A stretch of 64,000 nucleotides of DNA from positions 992,001 through 1,056,000 of the forward strand of contig NC_021284.1 of NCBI RefSeq assembly GCF_000400955.1, in the 5' to 3' direction. The DNA comes from Spiroplasma syrphidicola EA-1. Lineage in GTDB: Bacteria > Bacillota_I > Bacilli_A > Mycoplasmatales > Mycoplasmataceae. Position 1 is the first letter of the stretch; the number at the start of each line of letters is the position of its first letter. The position numbers and the translations under genes were made by a program. The notes under the pieces were generated by a model. The model was not told where the DNA came from, made no database searches, and was given only the letters and a program-made list of their open reading frames with translations. Positions 1 to 13,964 of this stretch are shown here, one piece after another.

Positions 1-1102
1 GTTGCAAAGTAATTTGTCCTCAAGTTAAACCATTTTGATTTAAATAACCTTGAATATCACCAATTAAATAATTCGCTAACATTGCATAATTTGTTGTTTG
101 ACTAGCAGTTAATTCAAAAAAGCGCATTAAATTATAATCTTGTAGAATAACTTCAATTTCGGTTTCTTTTAACTGAAAATCTTTCTGATAACGAACCCTT
201 TTTGCCGCTGGTAATTCTGGAATTTGTTTAATGACATCATTAATTCATTCTGGGGCTAACTTAATTGGGAAAATATTAGGTTCTGAAAAATATTTATAAT
301 CGGTGGCATCAGTTTTTTTCCGCATTAAAACCGTTGATTTTGTTTTTTCATCAAAACGACGAGTTTCTTGCTCAACCGTTCCTCCCGTTAATAAAATTTG
401 TGATTGACGGTTAATTTCATACTCAATTGCTTTTTCAACATTTGCCAAGGAATTTAAGTTTTTTAATTCAACTTTATTCCCATATTGTTTACTCCCAAAG
501 GGACGTAAGGAAATATTAACATCACAACGTAATGATCCTTCATTCATTTTGGCATCACTAATATTTGCATATAATAAAATTTCCCGTAATTGCTCTAAAT
601 ATTTACGAACTTGATAACTTGTTCGTAAAACTGGTTCTGTCACAATTTCAATCAACCCAATTCCAGCGCGATTATAATCTAATAAGGTTTTATCTTCATA
701 ATGTAATTGTTTAGCCGTATCTTCTTCAATGTGTAAACGTTCAATTTTAACAACAACAGGAGTATTATCTTCATCAATAATTGTTAGATGTCCTCTTTTT
801 CCAATTGGATAATATTGTTGGGTAATTTGGAATCCTTTTGATAAATCTGGATAGTAGTAATTTTTTCGATCAAATTGGACAATTGGGTCAATTTCAAGGT
901 GCAAAGCATGACAAGCAATTAAAGCTAGCTCAACTCCTTTTTTATTAACGGTTGGCATTACACCAGGATATCCAAGATCCATAATATTAACTTTCGTATT
1001 TGGGGTTGCCCCATAACTAACTGGCCCCGGAGAAAACATTTTTGTTGTTGTTTTTAATTCAACATGATTTTCAATTCCAATAACAACTTCAAAATTATTC
1101 AT
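1..1102 (-). CDS. gatB: Aspartyl/glutamyl-tRNA(Asn/Gln) amidotransferase subunit B (3' part outside window)
   Basis: GatB binds the misacylated tRNA and, with GatA and GatC, converts Glu-tRNA(Gln) (and/or Asp-tRNA(Asn)) to the amide form. The N-terminal 367 codons are visible and run off the left edge; the family is about 475 residues. The start is the ATG giving MNNFEVVIGIENHVEL, the usual GatB N-terminus. The cradle-domain stretches YPDLSKGFQITQQ and EGSLRCDVNISLRP are present. The start codon lies inside the last 8 bases of gatA, so the two are translationally coupled. One in-frame TGA near position 243 is read as Trp. Confidence 0.96.
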
Positions 1103-2564
1103 TATCTTCTCCTCCTGGGGCAACAAGATTTTTTAACCCCGTAATTTCTTCGATTAATAAGCTAGCATTTAAAACAATTTGATCAGCAAACGGTTTGGCA
1201 TTAATATTTACCCCCACTGGTAAACCATCAACTAATGTTAACGGCACAGTAATTGATGGATTACCCATCATATTTGCTAAAACTAACAAATCATCAAAAT
1301 AAAATTCTAAATCTTCCTCTGTTAAAGTATGTGCTTTAACATCGCTAATTTTTGGTGCTACTGTTGTTGCTGATGGTAGCAATAAAATATCATAATTAGC
1401 AAAAACTTTTGTTAATTCATCAACAATTAAACGACGAACTCGTTTTGCTTTTAAAAATAATAAGGTCTGGTTATCTTTTGATAAGGCATATGATCCAATT
1501 GCATAACGACGTTTAACAACACGACCAAAACCACTAACCCGCGAATTAATCATAACATCTTCATATGTTTCACCTGGAACACGAAGACCAAAATTAATTC
1601 CATCTAACGCTGAATGGGTACTAATTGCTTCGGCATAAGAAATAATCATATAAACTGGTAATAATGTTTTTAATAACTGTTCTGGGAATGTTGCTTCACA
1701 AATTTCTACCCCTTGTTCTCTTAATTTTACAAATAACTCATTAAAAGCTGTTTTTAATTCTGGTGATAATTGCTTATGAACAAACGGAAAATACGCAAAC
1801 TTTTTCCCTTTTAAATCGGTTGTTAAGTTTTGATAATAATCTTTTTCTGAACTAGCCAATGATGTTGCATCTTGGTGATCATTTTTTGCTAAATAATCTA
1901 AAATGATGGCACTATCAACAACAGAACGGGTAAAATAACCAACTGTATCTAATGATGGTGCATATGGGATAACCCCAAAGCGTGAAATTAAACCATAACT
2001 AGGTTTAAAACCAACAATTCCACAATAACTAGCTGGTTTACGAACTGAATCTCCTGTATCTGTTCCCAGAGCAAATGGGACAACTCCACTTGCGACTAAA
2101 GCTGCTGAACCAGATGATGAACCCCCGGTAATTCTTATTAAATCTCATGGGTTTAAAACATCCCCCGTATAGGCATAAAGACCATGGCCACCCATTCCTA
2201 ATTCATCTAAAGCCGTTTTTGCGACTAAAATAGCTTGTTCTTTTTTTAATAACTCTGTTACAGTTGATTCATATGTAGGAACAAAATTACTTAAAATTTT
2301 TGAACTAGCAGTTGTTAAAATTCCCTTTGTCGCAAAATTATCTTTCGCTACATAAGGAATCGCCGCTAAAAAATCCCCTGGTAAAATTGGGCTATTATCT
2401 AATTGCGCGGCAAAATTTGTTGCGATTGTTTCTAATTCTGTTACAGTTGCATTTAAAACTTGATATTTTTTTAATTTGGCAATACTATCTTTAATTACCG
2501 CTGAAGGGGTAATTTCTTTTGCCACTAATTTTTCATGTAATTCTTTTACTGTATAATTCTTCAT
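1095..2564 (-). CDS. gatA: Glutamyl-tRNA(Gln) amidotransferase subunit A
   Basis: GatA is the amidase that releases ammonia from glutamine for the GatCAB complex. The 489-residue protein has the full amidase Ser-cisSer-Lys triad: Lys74 (in VAKDNFATKG), Ser149 (in GGSSSGS) and Ser173 (in TDTGDSVRKPAS). The 75- and 24-residue spacings match the characterised family. The Trp just before the signature, at about residue 140, is coded by TGA at 2145-2147, so reading with the standard code would split the gene in two. It lies 2 bp after gatC and overlaps gatB by 8 bp in a ligA-gatC-gatA-gatB run. Confidence 0.97.
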
Positions 2565-2566
2565 CT

Positions 2567-2857
2567 CTATTTTACGACCTTATTAATTACAATATAATCC
2601 CCTTCTGCAACTGGTGCTAATGCTAAAATATCTTTTTGTTGTTCAGCAATTGGCTCAACATCTTCGCGTAAATAATCAACGGTTAAATTATAAGGAAAAT
2701 GCATTGAATGAACATTTGTTGTGTCAATTTTTTGCACTAAATCCATTTGTTTTAAAATCACATCAAATTCATTTTTTAATTTCTCTAATTCTTCCGCCCC
2801 AAAATCTAGCATAATATCATTTGCTAATTGTTTTAACTGTTCTGTTGTCATCTTCAT
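2567..2857 (-). CDS. gatC: Glutamyl-tRNA(Gln) amidotransferase subunit C
   Basis: GatC is the small belt subunit that holds GatA and GatB together. The 96-residue length is normal and the pattern fits: an N-terminal helix pair (EQLKQLANDIMLDFGAEELE), then an extended segment ending in the LREDVEP motif of the family. Two ATGs lie two codons apart (2857 and 2851). Both sit behind a GGAGGAG sequence, and I chose the first. It starts 6 bp after the ligA stop and is followed directly by gatA. Confidence 0.93.
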   Translation of the reverse strand: MKMTTEQLKQLANDIMLDFGAEELEKLKNEFDVILKQMDLVQKIDTTNVHSMHFPYNLTVDYLREDVEPIAEQQKDILALAPVAEGDYIVINKVVK

Positions 2858-2863
2858 TACTTC

Positions 2864-4867
<2,004 letters not shown>

Positions 4868-4894
4868 TGTTTTTCCTCCATTGTATTTTAATAG

Positions 4895-6511
4895 TTATTT
4901 TTGCTTGTAATTAATCTGCTTTTGCTGTTTTTGCTGCGGTTTTCAAGTAATTTTTTTAAATTGTTTAATTTTAATGGCATAAACAGACGTATTAATGGCA
5001 ACTAAAATCGCCACAATAAAGACGGTTGCATTATTTAATAAAGCCCGGTCATTAAAGAGCCAAATTAAGAAACGACCAACTAAGGGGTTAAAGAAAGTAA
5101 CCGTTAAAATTGCCAACATATTAATTGAGGTTTTAGCTGAAAAATTGGGAATTCGTTCCATAAAGAAAATTCATAATAATCCAAACCCAAGAAAAATAAA
5201 GGAAATAATTAAGAAAATACTATTAGCTAAGTCCTTAATTTTTGCTAATCCTAACTGAGTATAAATTGAGGAAGCAATTGCTTCAAGATTTCAAAAATCA
5301 AGTTTAATTTTTCCTGAAGCTAATAAAATTAAAACAGAAGCAATTGTAAATAAACTTGGGATAACAAAAATTAAAACCCGATTATGGCTATAAATTGCCT
5401 TCTCAATTTCAAAAATCCGTGCATAATTCCGATATAGTAAAATCGATAAAATAATCATAATTAACATTAACCCTAAGAAAACAAAAATTAATCAAATTGT
5501 CCCATATCAAATATTATAGAAAATGAAACAAATTGTTGGGAAAATCGTAAATTTTACTAAATCCTTTAAAAAATTTACTTGGTACTTCAACATTGTAATT
5601 CAACCGCTAACATAAACTAAGAAAAGAATAATATAAGTAGCATCTCAGTCAAAGGTAATATAACTTGTAAAAATAATTCCAATGATCCAGGGCATATTAC
5701 GATTGCGATACTCAGCATTAGTATAAATACTTAAAATAATAAAAATAACAAAAAATAAGTTTGTAATCATATTTTCGGGGTGCCAGGCATCATAACCAAA
5801 ATAATAAATTAGGAGTTTGGAACCCATTAAAATTAGGAGGGAAAAAAACCCACTAACTAAATTGTTATTATTTTTACGTGAAAAATTATTTAATAGCGTA
5901 ACAAATAATGCCGCAAACACCATCGCATCTAATATATCTAATAAATTTAAGATAATTTCATTCGGATCTAAGTTAGTAATTGTAAATCACATTGAAACAT
6001 TCGTAAACCATCCCAATGAGGCTAAAGCTCTGGTATTACCAATAATAACACTAGGGTCTAAGACAAATTTAGTTAAATCTTTTTGATCACGGGTAAAGAA
6101 AGTTAAAATATAACTAGTATTTAGATTTTGACCGGCCGGCGAAATAAAGTAGTTTTTAAGATAATAAACTACAATAAAAATCGCCATCGCAAACAAAAAA
6201 ATGGCATGGTTTTTATCTAATAAACGAATATTAAATCAAAACCGAATTAAAATTAAGAGGACTAAGGAATAAAGGACATTAATAGCCCCTAGTAAATAAA
6301 CTAGGAAAATATAACGTAAATCCGGAATTAATTGAAACGGCATTAAAAAGAGCGAAACAACAGCAAAATAAAAGAAAAAACCAATAATCATCCCAAAATA
6401 TATATTTTTTGTTCGTAATTTTAGCATTTCTGTTAAAACTGCCCCTGTTGAGGAAAAAATCCAATAATAATATATTGAAAAAGCAATCGCAATAAAGATT
6501 AGTTTAACCAT
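4895..6511 (-). CDS. Large polytopic membrane protein of unknown function
   Basis: This 538-residue protein is not one I recognise. It is almost wholly hydrophobic, with roughly 12-14 potential membrane spans and short polar loops, and ends in a Lys/Gln-rich cytoplasmic tail (KPQQKQQKQINYKQK). Five or more Trp codons are TGA, so it falls apart under the standard code. The start ATG at 6511 (MVKLIFIAIAF) has AAAGGAAA about 9 bp upstream. The ATG nine codons earlier, at 6538, has no such site. It lies between crr and ligA on the same strand but is separated from crr by a terminator. Transport or a glycosyltransferase-like membrane enzyme are possible; nothing visible decides. Confidence 0.8.
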
Positions 6512-6581
6512 TGAATTAATTTCCTTTCTTTTTAACAATTATAGCAAAAAGTGTCGTAAAAAGGATAATTGCCAAAAAATA

Positions 6582-6607
6582 AAAAAATCTTATTAATAAG
6601 ATTTTTT
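6582..6607 (-). terminator. Rho-independent terminator of crr
   Basis: A perfect 26-bp palindrome (AAAAAATCTTATT and its complement), 7 bp after the crr stop. A T-run follows the stem on the minus strand. Confidence 0.8.
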
Positions 6608-6614
6608 TATCTGG

Positions 6615-7094
6615 TTATTCAACAACAGCGACAACTTCACCTTGTTTAACTTTTCCAGTTTTTAAAAGTTTAATTGTATGATTACCAATTGCATCTGGTG
6701 TGAAAACAATTGGAGTGTCTAAACTTGGGACTTTATCTTTAATTTGGCTTAAATTAACTTCACACAATAAGTCTCCTTGTTTAACATTATCATCTTGTTT
6801 AACTTTAATGTTAAAACCTTCACCATTTAATGAAACTGTATCCATTCCAATGTGTAATAACATTTCAACTCCGCTTGCATGTTTAATTCCATAAGCATGA
6901 CCAGTTGGAAAAACTGTCATTAATTTTCCAGTCATTGGGGCTAAAAAGTTTCCGGCACTTGGTTTAATTCCAAAACCATCTCCTAACATTTTTTGTGAAA
7001 ATACTTCATCATTAACATCGTCTAATTTAATTATTTCACCATCAACTGGGGCAATAATTTCAATCTCTTTACTTTTTTTTGTAAACAATCCCAT
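6615..7094 (-). CDS. crr: PTS glucose-type EIIA component
   Basis: This soluble phosphocarrier takes phosphate from HPr and passes it to an EIIB domain of a glucose-family PTS permease. The 159-residue single-domain protein has both active-site histidines: His66 (THAYGI context, GHAYGIKHASG) and the phosphorylated His81 in LLHIGMDTVSLNG. They are 15 residues apart, as in E. coli EIIA-Glc (His75/His90). The start ATG has AGAAAGG upstream, and a near-palindromic TATACTTTAAGTATA lies further 5', probably in the promoter. Its neighbour ptsI codes for the first enzyme of the same relay. Confidence 0.96.
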   Translation of the reverse strand: MGLFTKKSKEIEIIAPVDGEIIKLDDVNDEVFSQKMLGDGFGIKPSAGNFLAPMTGKLMTVFPTGHAYGIKHASGVEMLLHIGMDTVSLNGEGFNIKVKQDDNVKQGDLLCEVNLSQIKDKVPSLDTPIVFTPDAIGNHTIKLLKTGKVKQGEVVAVVE

Positions 7095-7196
7095 TTTGAA
7101 TTATCCCTTTCTAAATTCTTGAAATATACTTTAAGTATACTATAAAATTTAGAATTACGAGGACAAATTTGCAAATAACTTTGCTAACTATTTTTG

Positions 7197-7475
7197 CTAA
7201 CTGCCATAAACATTTGGGGTCATAATAACAAGACCTTCAATCATAACAACAACAGAAGCTAACAGACATAGCGAAAAAATTAATAAAATAATTAAGGCTT
7301 TATTTTTAACTAACAGTTTTTTTACGCTAATTTTTTGTTTTGAATCAACAGCAACTCCTGTTGGGGTCTGCTTAATTCTTTGATGGCGTTCTCAACAATA
7401 CCATAATCCACTAACTAAAGTTAAAACACCAAAAACAGCCACTAGAATGAGGGCAATTAATAAGGTTGTATTCAT
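7197..7475 (-). CDS. Small two-span membrane protein
   Basis: A 92-residue hypothetical protein that needs code 4, because codon 28 is TGA. It begins MNTTLLIALILVAVFGVLTL, one membrane span. A basic loop (about residues 29-56) and a second span (LIILLIFSLCLLASVVVMIEG) follow, then a short tail. An AGGAGAT ribosome-binding site lies 9 bp before the ATG. It sits between ptsI and crr on the same strand but behind the ptsI terminator, so it may have its own promoter or depend on readthrough. No family recognised. Confidence 0.72.
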
Positions 7476-7502
7476 TGGATTTACATCTCCTAACTTAAAA
7501 AT

Positions 7503-7528
7503 AAAAAAACACTACTTTAATATAGTGT
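7503..7528 (-). terminator. Rho-independent terminator of ptsI
   Basis: Six-base-pair stem ACACTA/TAGTGT around an 8-nt loop, followed on the minus strand by seven Ts, just past the ptsI stop. Confidence 0.75.
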
Positions 7529-7549
7529 AATTTTAACGAAATTATTTAA

Positions 7550-9280
7550 TTATTGCAATGCTTCTTTTGTTGCGGCTTCAACTAACGCTAAAACTTCATC
7601 ATTTGTTTCGCACATAATTGCTTGCTCAACTAATTTTTCCATTGCTGATACTTCTAATTTACTAATAATTCGACGAGCATTTAAAATACTTGTCGCTGAC
7701 ATTGAGAAGTAATCTAACTTCATTCCCATTAATAATGGAATTGCCGCCGCTTCTCCGGCCATTTCGCCACACATTCCAACTCATTTTCCTGCTTGGTGTG
7801 CTCCGTCAATAATTGATTTAATTAATCGTAAAATTGATGGATTATATGGTTGGTATAAGTACGACACAAATTGGCTCATACGGTCAGCAGCCATTGTATA
7901 TTGAATTAAATCGTTTGTTCCAATTGAGAAGAAATCAGCATATTTTGCAAATTGATCAGCAATTACTGCCGCGGCTGGGATTTCCATCATCATTCCGATT
8001 TCAACATCATCAGCAACTTTATGTCCTTCTTGCACTAATTTTGCTTTTTCTTCTAAAACAATTGCTTTCGCTGCTTTAAATTCATCAACGGTTGCAATCA
8101 TTGGGAACATAATTCCTAAATGGCCATAAACACTTGCACGTAATAATGCTCTTAATTGTGTTCGGAATACGTCTTCTTTATCTAAACATAAACGAATTGC
8201 TCGATATCCTAAAAATGGATTCATTTCATGTGGGAATTCAAAGTATGATAATGTTTTATCTCCCCCAATGTCTAATGTTCGAATAATAACAGCTTTCCCT
8301 TGCATATTTTCTAACACTTCTTTATAAGCTACAAATTGTTCTTCTTCGGTTGGGAAGTGATCATTATCCATGTATAGGAATTCACTACGGAATAACCCAA
8401 TTCCTTCACCCCCATTGTCTAATACCCCGTGAACGTCTTTTGGTGATCCAATATTTCCTTCTAAAACAAATTTTGTGTAACCATCTTTTGAAACAGTTGC
8501 TTTATCTTTAAAAGTTAATAGTTCCCCTTGTTGTTCAGCAAATTTAGCACGAGCAGCTGTTCATTCAGCAATTTCATTATCACTTGGGTTTAAAATAACA
8601 ACTCCCGTTTCACCATTAATCATAATATTTTCATGGTGTTTAGTTTGACTTGTAATTGTTTTTAATCCTAAAACTGCAGGGATTTCTAAGCTACGCGCCA
8701 TAATTGCGGCATGGCTTGTTCTTCCTCCCATATCACAGGCAAATCCTTTGGCAAATTTTGGATCTAATTGTGCTGTTTGTGATGGTGTTAAATCATCAGC
8801 AACAATAATAACTTCTTCATTAATTGTTGCTAAGTCTAATACTGGAACATTTAATAAATATTTAATTAAACGGTCAGTAACATCTTTGATATCAGCGGCA
8901 CGTTCTTTAAAATATGGATCATCCATTCCACTAAACATCGCAATAAATTTTTGGGCAACTGTGTGAATAGCAAAAGCGGCATTATTTTGATCATTATTAA
9001 TCATTGCTTTTGCATCATCAATCATTGCTGGGTCATTTAAAATTTGGCCATGAGCTTCAAAAATAGCTGCTTTTTCTGCTCCTAATTTTTCTAAAGTAAT
9101 TTCTTGTAATCTAGTAATATCAGCACTAGCTTTTGTCATTGCTGCTTCTAATTTTGCAATTTCAGCAGTTGTATCATTAACATTTTCTTCAGGAATAAGA
9201 TATTTTGGTTCTTCTAATTTAAAAACTTTGGCGATCGCAATCCCTTGACTAGCACCAATTCCTTGCATTTTATTTGACAT
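7550..9280 (-). CDS. ptsI: Phosphoenolpyruvate-protein phosphotransferase (PTS enzyme I)
   Basis: Enzyme I takes phosphate from PEP and passes it to HPr. The 576-residue protein has the usual order. The N-terminal HPr-binding and phospho-His domain carries His190 in [13 protein letters not shown]. The C-terminal PEP-binding TIM barrel includes [34 protein letters not shown] and the end motif with CGEMAG. The stretch is continuous only with TGA as Trp (for example near 7775 and 8558). It begins [17 protein letters not shown], typical of the family, behind an AGGAG site. Confidence 0.97.
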
Positions 9281-9322
9281 ATTTTTTCTCCTCTTTTATT
9301 TAAAAATTTTCACTTCATTTTT

Positions 9323-9328
9323 ATTATA
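9323..9328 (-). promoter_or_regulatory. Probable ptsI promoter (-10 box)
   Basis: On the minus strand this is a perfect TATAAT, about 43 bp before the ptsI ATG. A weak T-rich -35 region lies upstream. Confidence 0.45.
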
Positions 9329-9484
9329 AACGAAAAAACAAAAGTTGAATAATTTTATTTTATTTCTTACACCCTTTTCAATTGAATCAAAATACCTTAC
9401 AATATAATAAAATAACAATTAATTTACCACCCGTCTTAATAACTAACAATAAAAAATTGAAAATTGCACAAGGAGGAGTCCTGA

Positions 9485-9805
9485 ATGGAAACAGAAATTT
9501 ACCAAAAAGTTATTACCTGTTTAGAAAATATTCGTATGCATTTAAAAATTAGTCAGCTTGAATTTGCGGCTTTTTTATCCTTAACGCGCGAAGGTTATCG
9601 CCTTGCGATTGCCAAAGATACTAATCGTCATAAACCATACATTAAACTTGATCTTATTCATATTTTTAGTGCGATTCTTTTTAATCTTGAAAATTATCAA
9701 TTATGACGAGAAAATTTAACAATTATTCAGCAAGAAATTAATAGTTGTTTTGCCAATTATTATCTGCAGTTATTAGCGCTTTCCCCCGTTGCTAAGAATT
9801 CTTAG
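9485..9805 (+). CDS. XRE-like small DNA-binding protein, candidate regulator of the glp operon
   Basis: This 106-residue protein contains a helix-turn-helix pattern of the Cro/XRE type at about residues 12-45 (LENIRMHLKISQLEFAAFL, then TREGYRLA). The C-terminal third is an unassigned helical tail beginning at a TGA-coded Trp, position 9704. A good AAGGAGGAG site lies before the ATG. It is 55 bp upstream of glpF on the same strand with no terminator between, which makes a role in controlling glycerol genes plausible but unproven. Promoter-like TTGAAT and TATAAT boxes lie about 90 bp upstream. Confidence 0.7.
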
Positions 9806-9860
9806 CAAACTTAAGCCCCCGAAAATGTTATAAAAAAGATAGAAAGGAGAATTAATCATT

Positions 9861-10610
9861 ATGGAAGAAACAAGATTATTCTTACAACATTTTGGTCTAG
9901 AATTTTTCGGGACAATGTTGTTAATTATTTTAGGAAATGGTGTTGTTGCTAATACAATTCTGAAAAAAACAAAGGGAAATGGTCAAGGTTTTTTTGCAAT
10001 TACTGCTGGATGAGGTTTTGCCGTTTTAGTCGGGGCAATGGTCGCTAGTGCCCTAAAAGGGGTTGCCCATCTAAACCCTGCTGTAACCTTTGCAATGGTT
10101 GTTCAACAAACTTGGTTTAATGCAAACGGATGGTACCTATTACCTGCCCTCTTGCTTGGCCAATTAGTTGGAGCAATTGTTGGTCAAATTATTGTAGACA
10201 TTTTTTATTGAAAACACATTAAAGATACTGTTACTGACCAACCAGACTTTGTCTTAGCAATCCATTCAACTGGGCCAACTCATAAAAACAATTTTTTCAA
10301 TTTCTTTGCTGAATTTATTGGGACATTTGTCTTAGTTAGCGCCATTTTAGCAATTGGAAAATATAATACTTTTAGTCTAGGAGCTTGAGGTCCATTATTT
10401 GTTGGACTGACAGTCTTTGGAATTGGATTATCATTAGGAGGAACAACTGGTTATGCAATTAACCCAATTCGGGATTTAGCACCTCGGTTAGTACACTTTG
10501 TTTTACCACTGAAAAATAAAGGTAGTTCAAACTGAAGTTACAGTTGAGTCCCAGTACTTGCCCCTAGTGCTGCTGGCTTAGTTGGGGGAGCAATCTTTTT
10601 ACTATTTTAA
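9861..10610 (+). CDS. glpF: Glycerol uptake facilitator (aquaglyceroporin)
   Basis: A 249-residue MIP-family channel with six spans and two half-helices. The first NPA motif is intact at residues 72-74 ([10 protein letters not shown]). The second is NPI at residues 201-203 followed by RDLAPR. The Asp and Arg after it are the mark of glycerol-conducting rather than water-only channels, and an A-to-I change in this motif occurs in some GlpF proteins. Trp residues 51 and others are TGA. It is the first transport gene of the glpF-glpO-glpK operon, with an AGAAAGGAGA site before the ATG. Confidence 0.95.
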
Positions 10611-10631
10611 CCAATAAAGCGAGGAGAAGAA

Positions 10632-11810
10632 ATGATGACTAACGAAGAAATTTATGACGTTTGTATTATTGGTGGCGGAGTAATTGGGGCGGCAATTAGC
10701 CGTGAATTAAGTCGCTATCATTTAAAAGTAGTTGTTCTTGAAAAAAATAAAAAAGTTGCAATGGAAACTTCGGAAGGAAATTCGGGGGTGATCCATGGAG
10801 GATTTGATCCAACACCAGGTAAATTAACAGCAAAGTTAAACCTTGAAGGAAATCATCTCTATCAAGTAATTTTTAAAGAACTAAGTTTTCCCCACCAACA
10901 AGTAAATTCATTAGTAATTGCTTTTAATAAAGCCGAACAAGAACAATTAGAATTACTATACCAACGGGGTTTAACAAATCAAGTTAAGCCAGAGCATTTA
11001 AAACTACTTGATCAAAAAGAAGTTCATCAACTTGAACCAAATCTTAATCCAGCAGTAATTGGGGGCTTATTATGTACCTCCTCTTATGTTGTTGATCCAG
11101 TTGTTTTAACGAAAAGTTTCTTTTCCAATAGTATTAAAAATGGTGTTAATCTTTGTTTAGACCAGTTGGTATCTAGCATTACTTATCAAGATAATTATTT
11201 TACAATTACTGCTAAAACAGAAAATGAGATTAAAACATATCATGCCAAATACATTATTAATGCCGCCGGACATTATTGCGATGAAATTGCCGCAATGGCT
11301 GGCTATCCTGATTTTCAATTAACAACCTTACGCGGTGAATATTGTGTCTTAGAAAAAAGTGAAGGACACTTAGTAAACAATATTGTTTTTATGGTCCCCA
11401 CAATTCATGGCAAAGGAGTTATTGTTGCGCCAATGTTAGATGGCCATCTATTAGTTGGCCCAACGGCCCAAGAAGATGTCCCTAAAAATGAAACGCGGTT
11501 AGTAACCCCGGCAATGGAACCCCAAATTGGAGCAATTGGCCAGCATATTATTCCAGCAATTAAAATGGAAAAAAATTGCTATCGTTTTGCTGGGTCACGC
11601 CCAATTGAACCAGTAACAAAAGATTTTTACTTAGCTAGGGCTCATGCTAATCCAAAATTTATTAATGTTGCTGGAACAAAATCACCGGGACTAAGTTCAG
11701 CACCAGCCATTGCAAAATACATTACAACTTTATTAAAAGAAACAGGATTAGATTTAACAGTTAACCCGGCCTTTGACCCAATCCAAAAAGAAATTATTCC
11801 AACAATTTAA
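10632..11810 (+). CDS. glpO: Glycerol-3-phosphate oxidase (FAD, H2O2-forming type)
   Basis: This enzyme oxidises glycerol-3-phosphate to dihydroxyacetone phosphate. In Mollicutes the enzyme of this size passes electrons to O2 and releases hydrogen peroxide, a cytotoxic product. The 392-residue protein starts with a Rossmann FAD site (CIIGGGVIGAAISREL, GGGVIG at 14-19). It has the FAD contact METSEGNSGVIHGG and the closing motif GTKSPGLSSAPAIAKY. It lacks the C-terminal extension of respiratory GlpD. It lies between glpF and glpK. Two adjacent ATGs begin it behind GAGGAGAAGA. The oxidase rather than dehydrogenase role is inferred from length and context. Confidence 0.93.
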   Translation: MMTNEEIYDVCIIGGGVIGAAISRELSRYHLKVVVLEKNKKVAMETSEGNSGVIHGGFDPTPGKLTAKLNLEGNHLYQVIFKELSFPHQQVNSLVIAFNKAEQEQLELLYQRGLTNQVKPEHLKLLDQKEVHQLEPNLNPAVIGGLLCTSSYVVDPVVLTKSFFSNSIKNGVNLCLDQLVSSITYQDNYFTITAKTENEIKTYHAKYIINAAGHYCDEIAAMAGYPDFQLTTLRGEYCVLEKSEGHLVNNIVFMVPTIHGKGVIVAPMLDGHLLVGPTAQEDVPKNETRLVTPAMEPQIGAIGQHIIPAIKMEKNCYRFAGSRPIEPVTKDFYLARAHANPKFINVAGTKSPGLSSAPAIAKYITTLLKETGLDLTVNPAFDPIQKEIIPTI

Positions 11811-11826
11811 GAAAGGAGGAATATTA

Positions 11827-13338
<1,512 letters not shown>

Positions 13339-13340
13339 AA

Positions 13341-13370
13341 AATAGCCTACCTAGTATGGCTATTTTTTTT
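13341..13370. terminator. Bidirectional terminator between glpK and the lipoprotein gene
   Basis: Stem AATAGCC/GGCTATT with a T8 run on the plus strand and an A-run on the other side. It can serve both the glp operon and the convergent lipoprotein gene. Confidence 0.85.
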
Positions 13371-13389
13371 ATTGTTATATTAAAAATAA

Positions 13390-13854
13390 TTACGACTGTG
13401 TTTGTTTCATTGGGGGTAAGATAGTTATCTTTGTTTTTAAATTGTTAGAAAATTGAATTGTATTATTTATATTAAACGAAAGAGTACAACTAACTTCTGA
13501 ATCAATTATTGCTGAGTATCTTAAATCTCTAATTATTGTAAAATGATAAATCCGTTTATCATATTTATCTTGAACTGGTAGTTCTTCTTTAACCTTTAAA
13601 TAATCAATATAATGATTATCATTATCATTAAAAAAAGCATTAAATTTTGTTATATTCGTATTGTCATTGACTAAGGCCCCAAAAATTAATGTTGCATAAA
13701 TATAGTCTTCATCCAATTGAAAATTATATTTATTAAGCACAACTTTATTATTTTCTGAAACATATGGATTTCGATCCGGACCACAAGAAACTGCTAATGA
13801 CGAGGTAGATGTTATCATGGAAACTGCAGTAAACATTACTAGTAATTTTTTCAT
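13390..13854 (-). CDS. Small surface lipoprotein, unknown function
   Basis: This 154-residue protein has a typical Mollicutes lipoprotein signal: MKKLLVMFTAVSMITSTSSL, then AVSC with lipid-accepting Cys24. The mature part contains no motif I recognise. It is acidic with several predicted beta strands (YATLIFGALVND, CTLSFNINNTIQF). It is probably anchored on the outer face of the membrane. It converges on glpK and is the last gene before the trailer end of the CRISPR array. Confidence 0.75.
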   Translation of the reverse strand: MKKLLVMFTAVSMITSTSSLAVSCGPDRNPYVSENNKVVLNKYNFQLDEDYIYATLIFGALVNDNTNITKFNAFFNDNDNHYIDYLKVKEELPVQDKYDKRIYHFTIIRDLRYSAIIDSEVSCTLSFNINNTIQFSNNLKTKITILPPMKQTQS

Positions 13855-13964
13855 TTTATGTCTCCTGACTAACCCTACTCATTTTAATAGTTTTTCAAGA
13901 GTATTATATTTTATATTTTTTTAAAAAACAATATTTTTTTAAGTAAAAAGAACTATACTAGTGC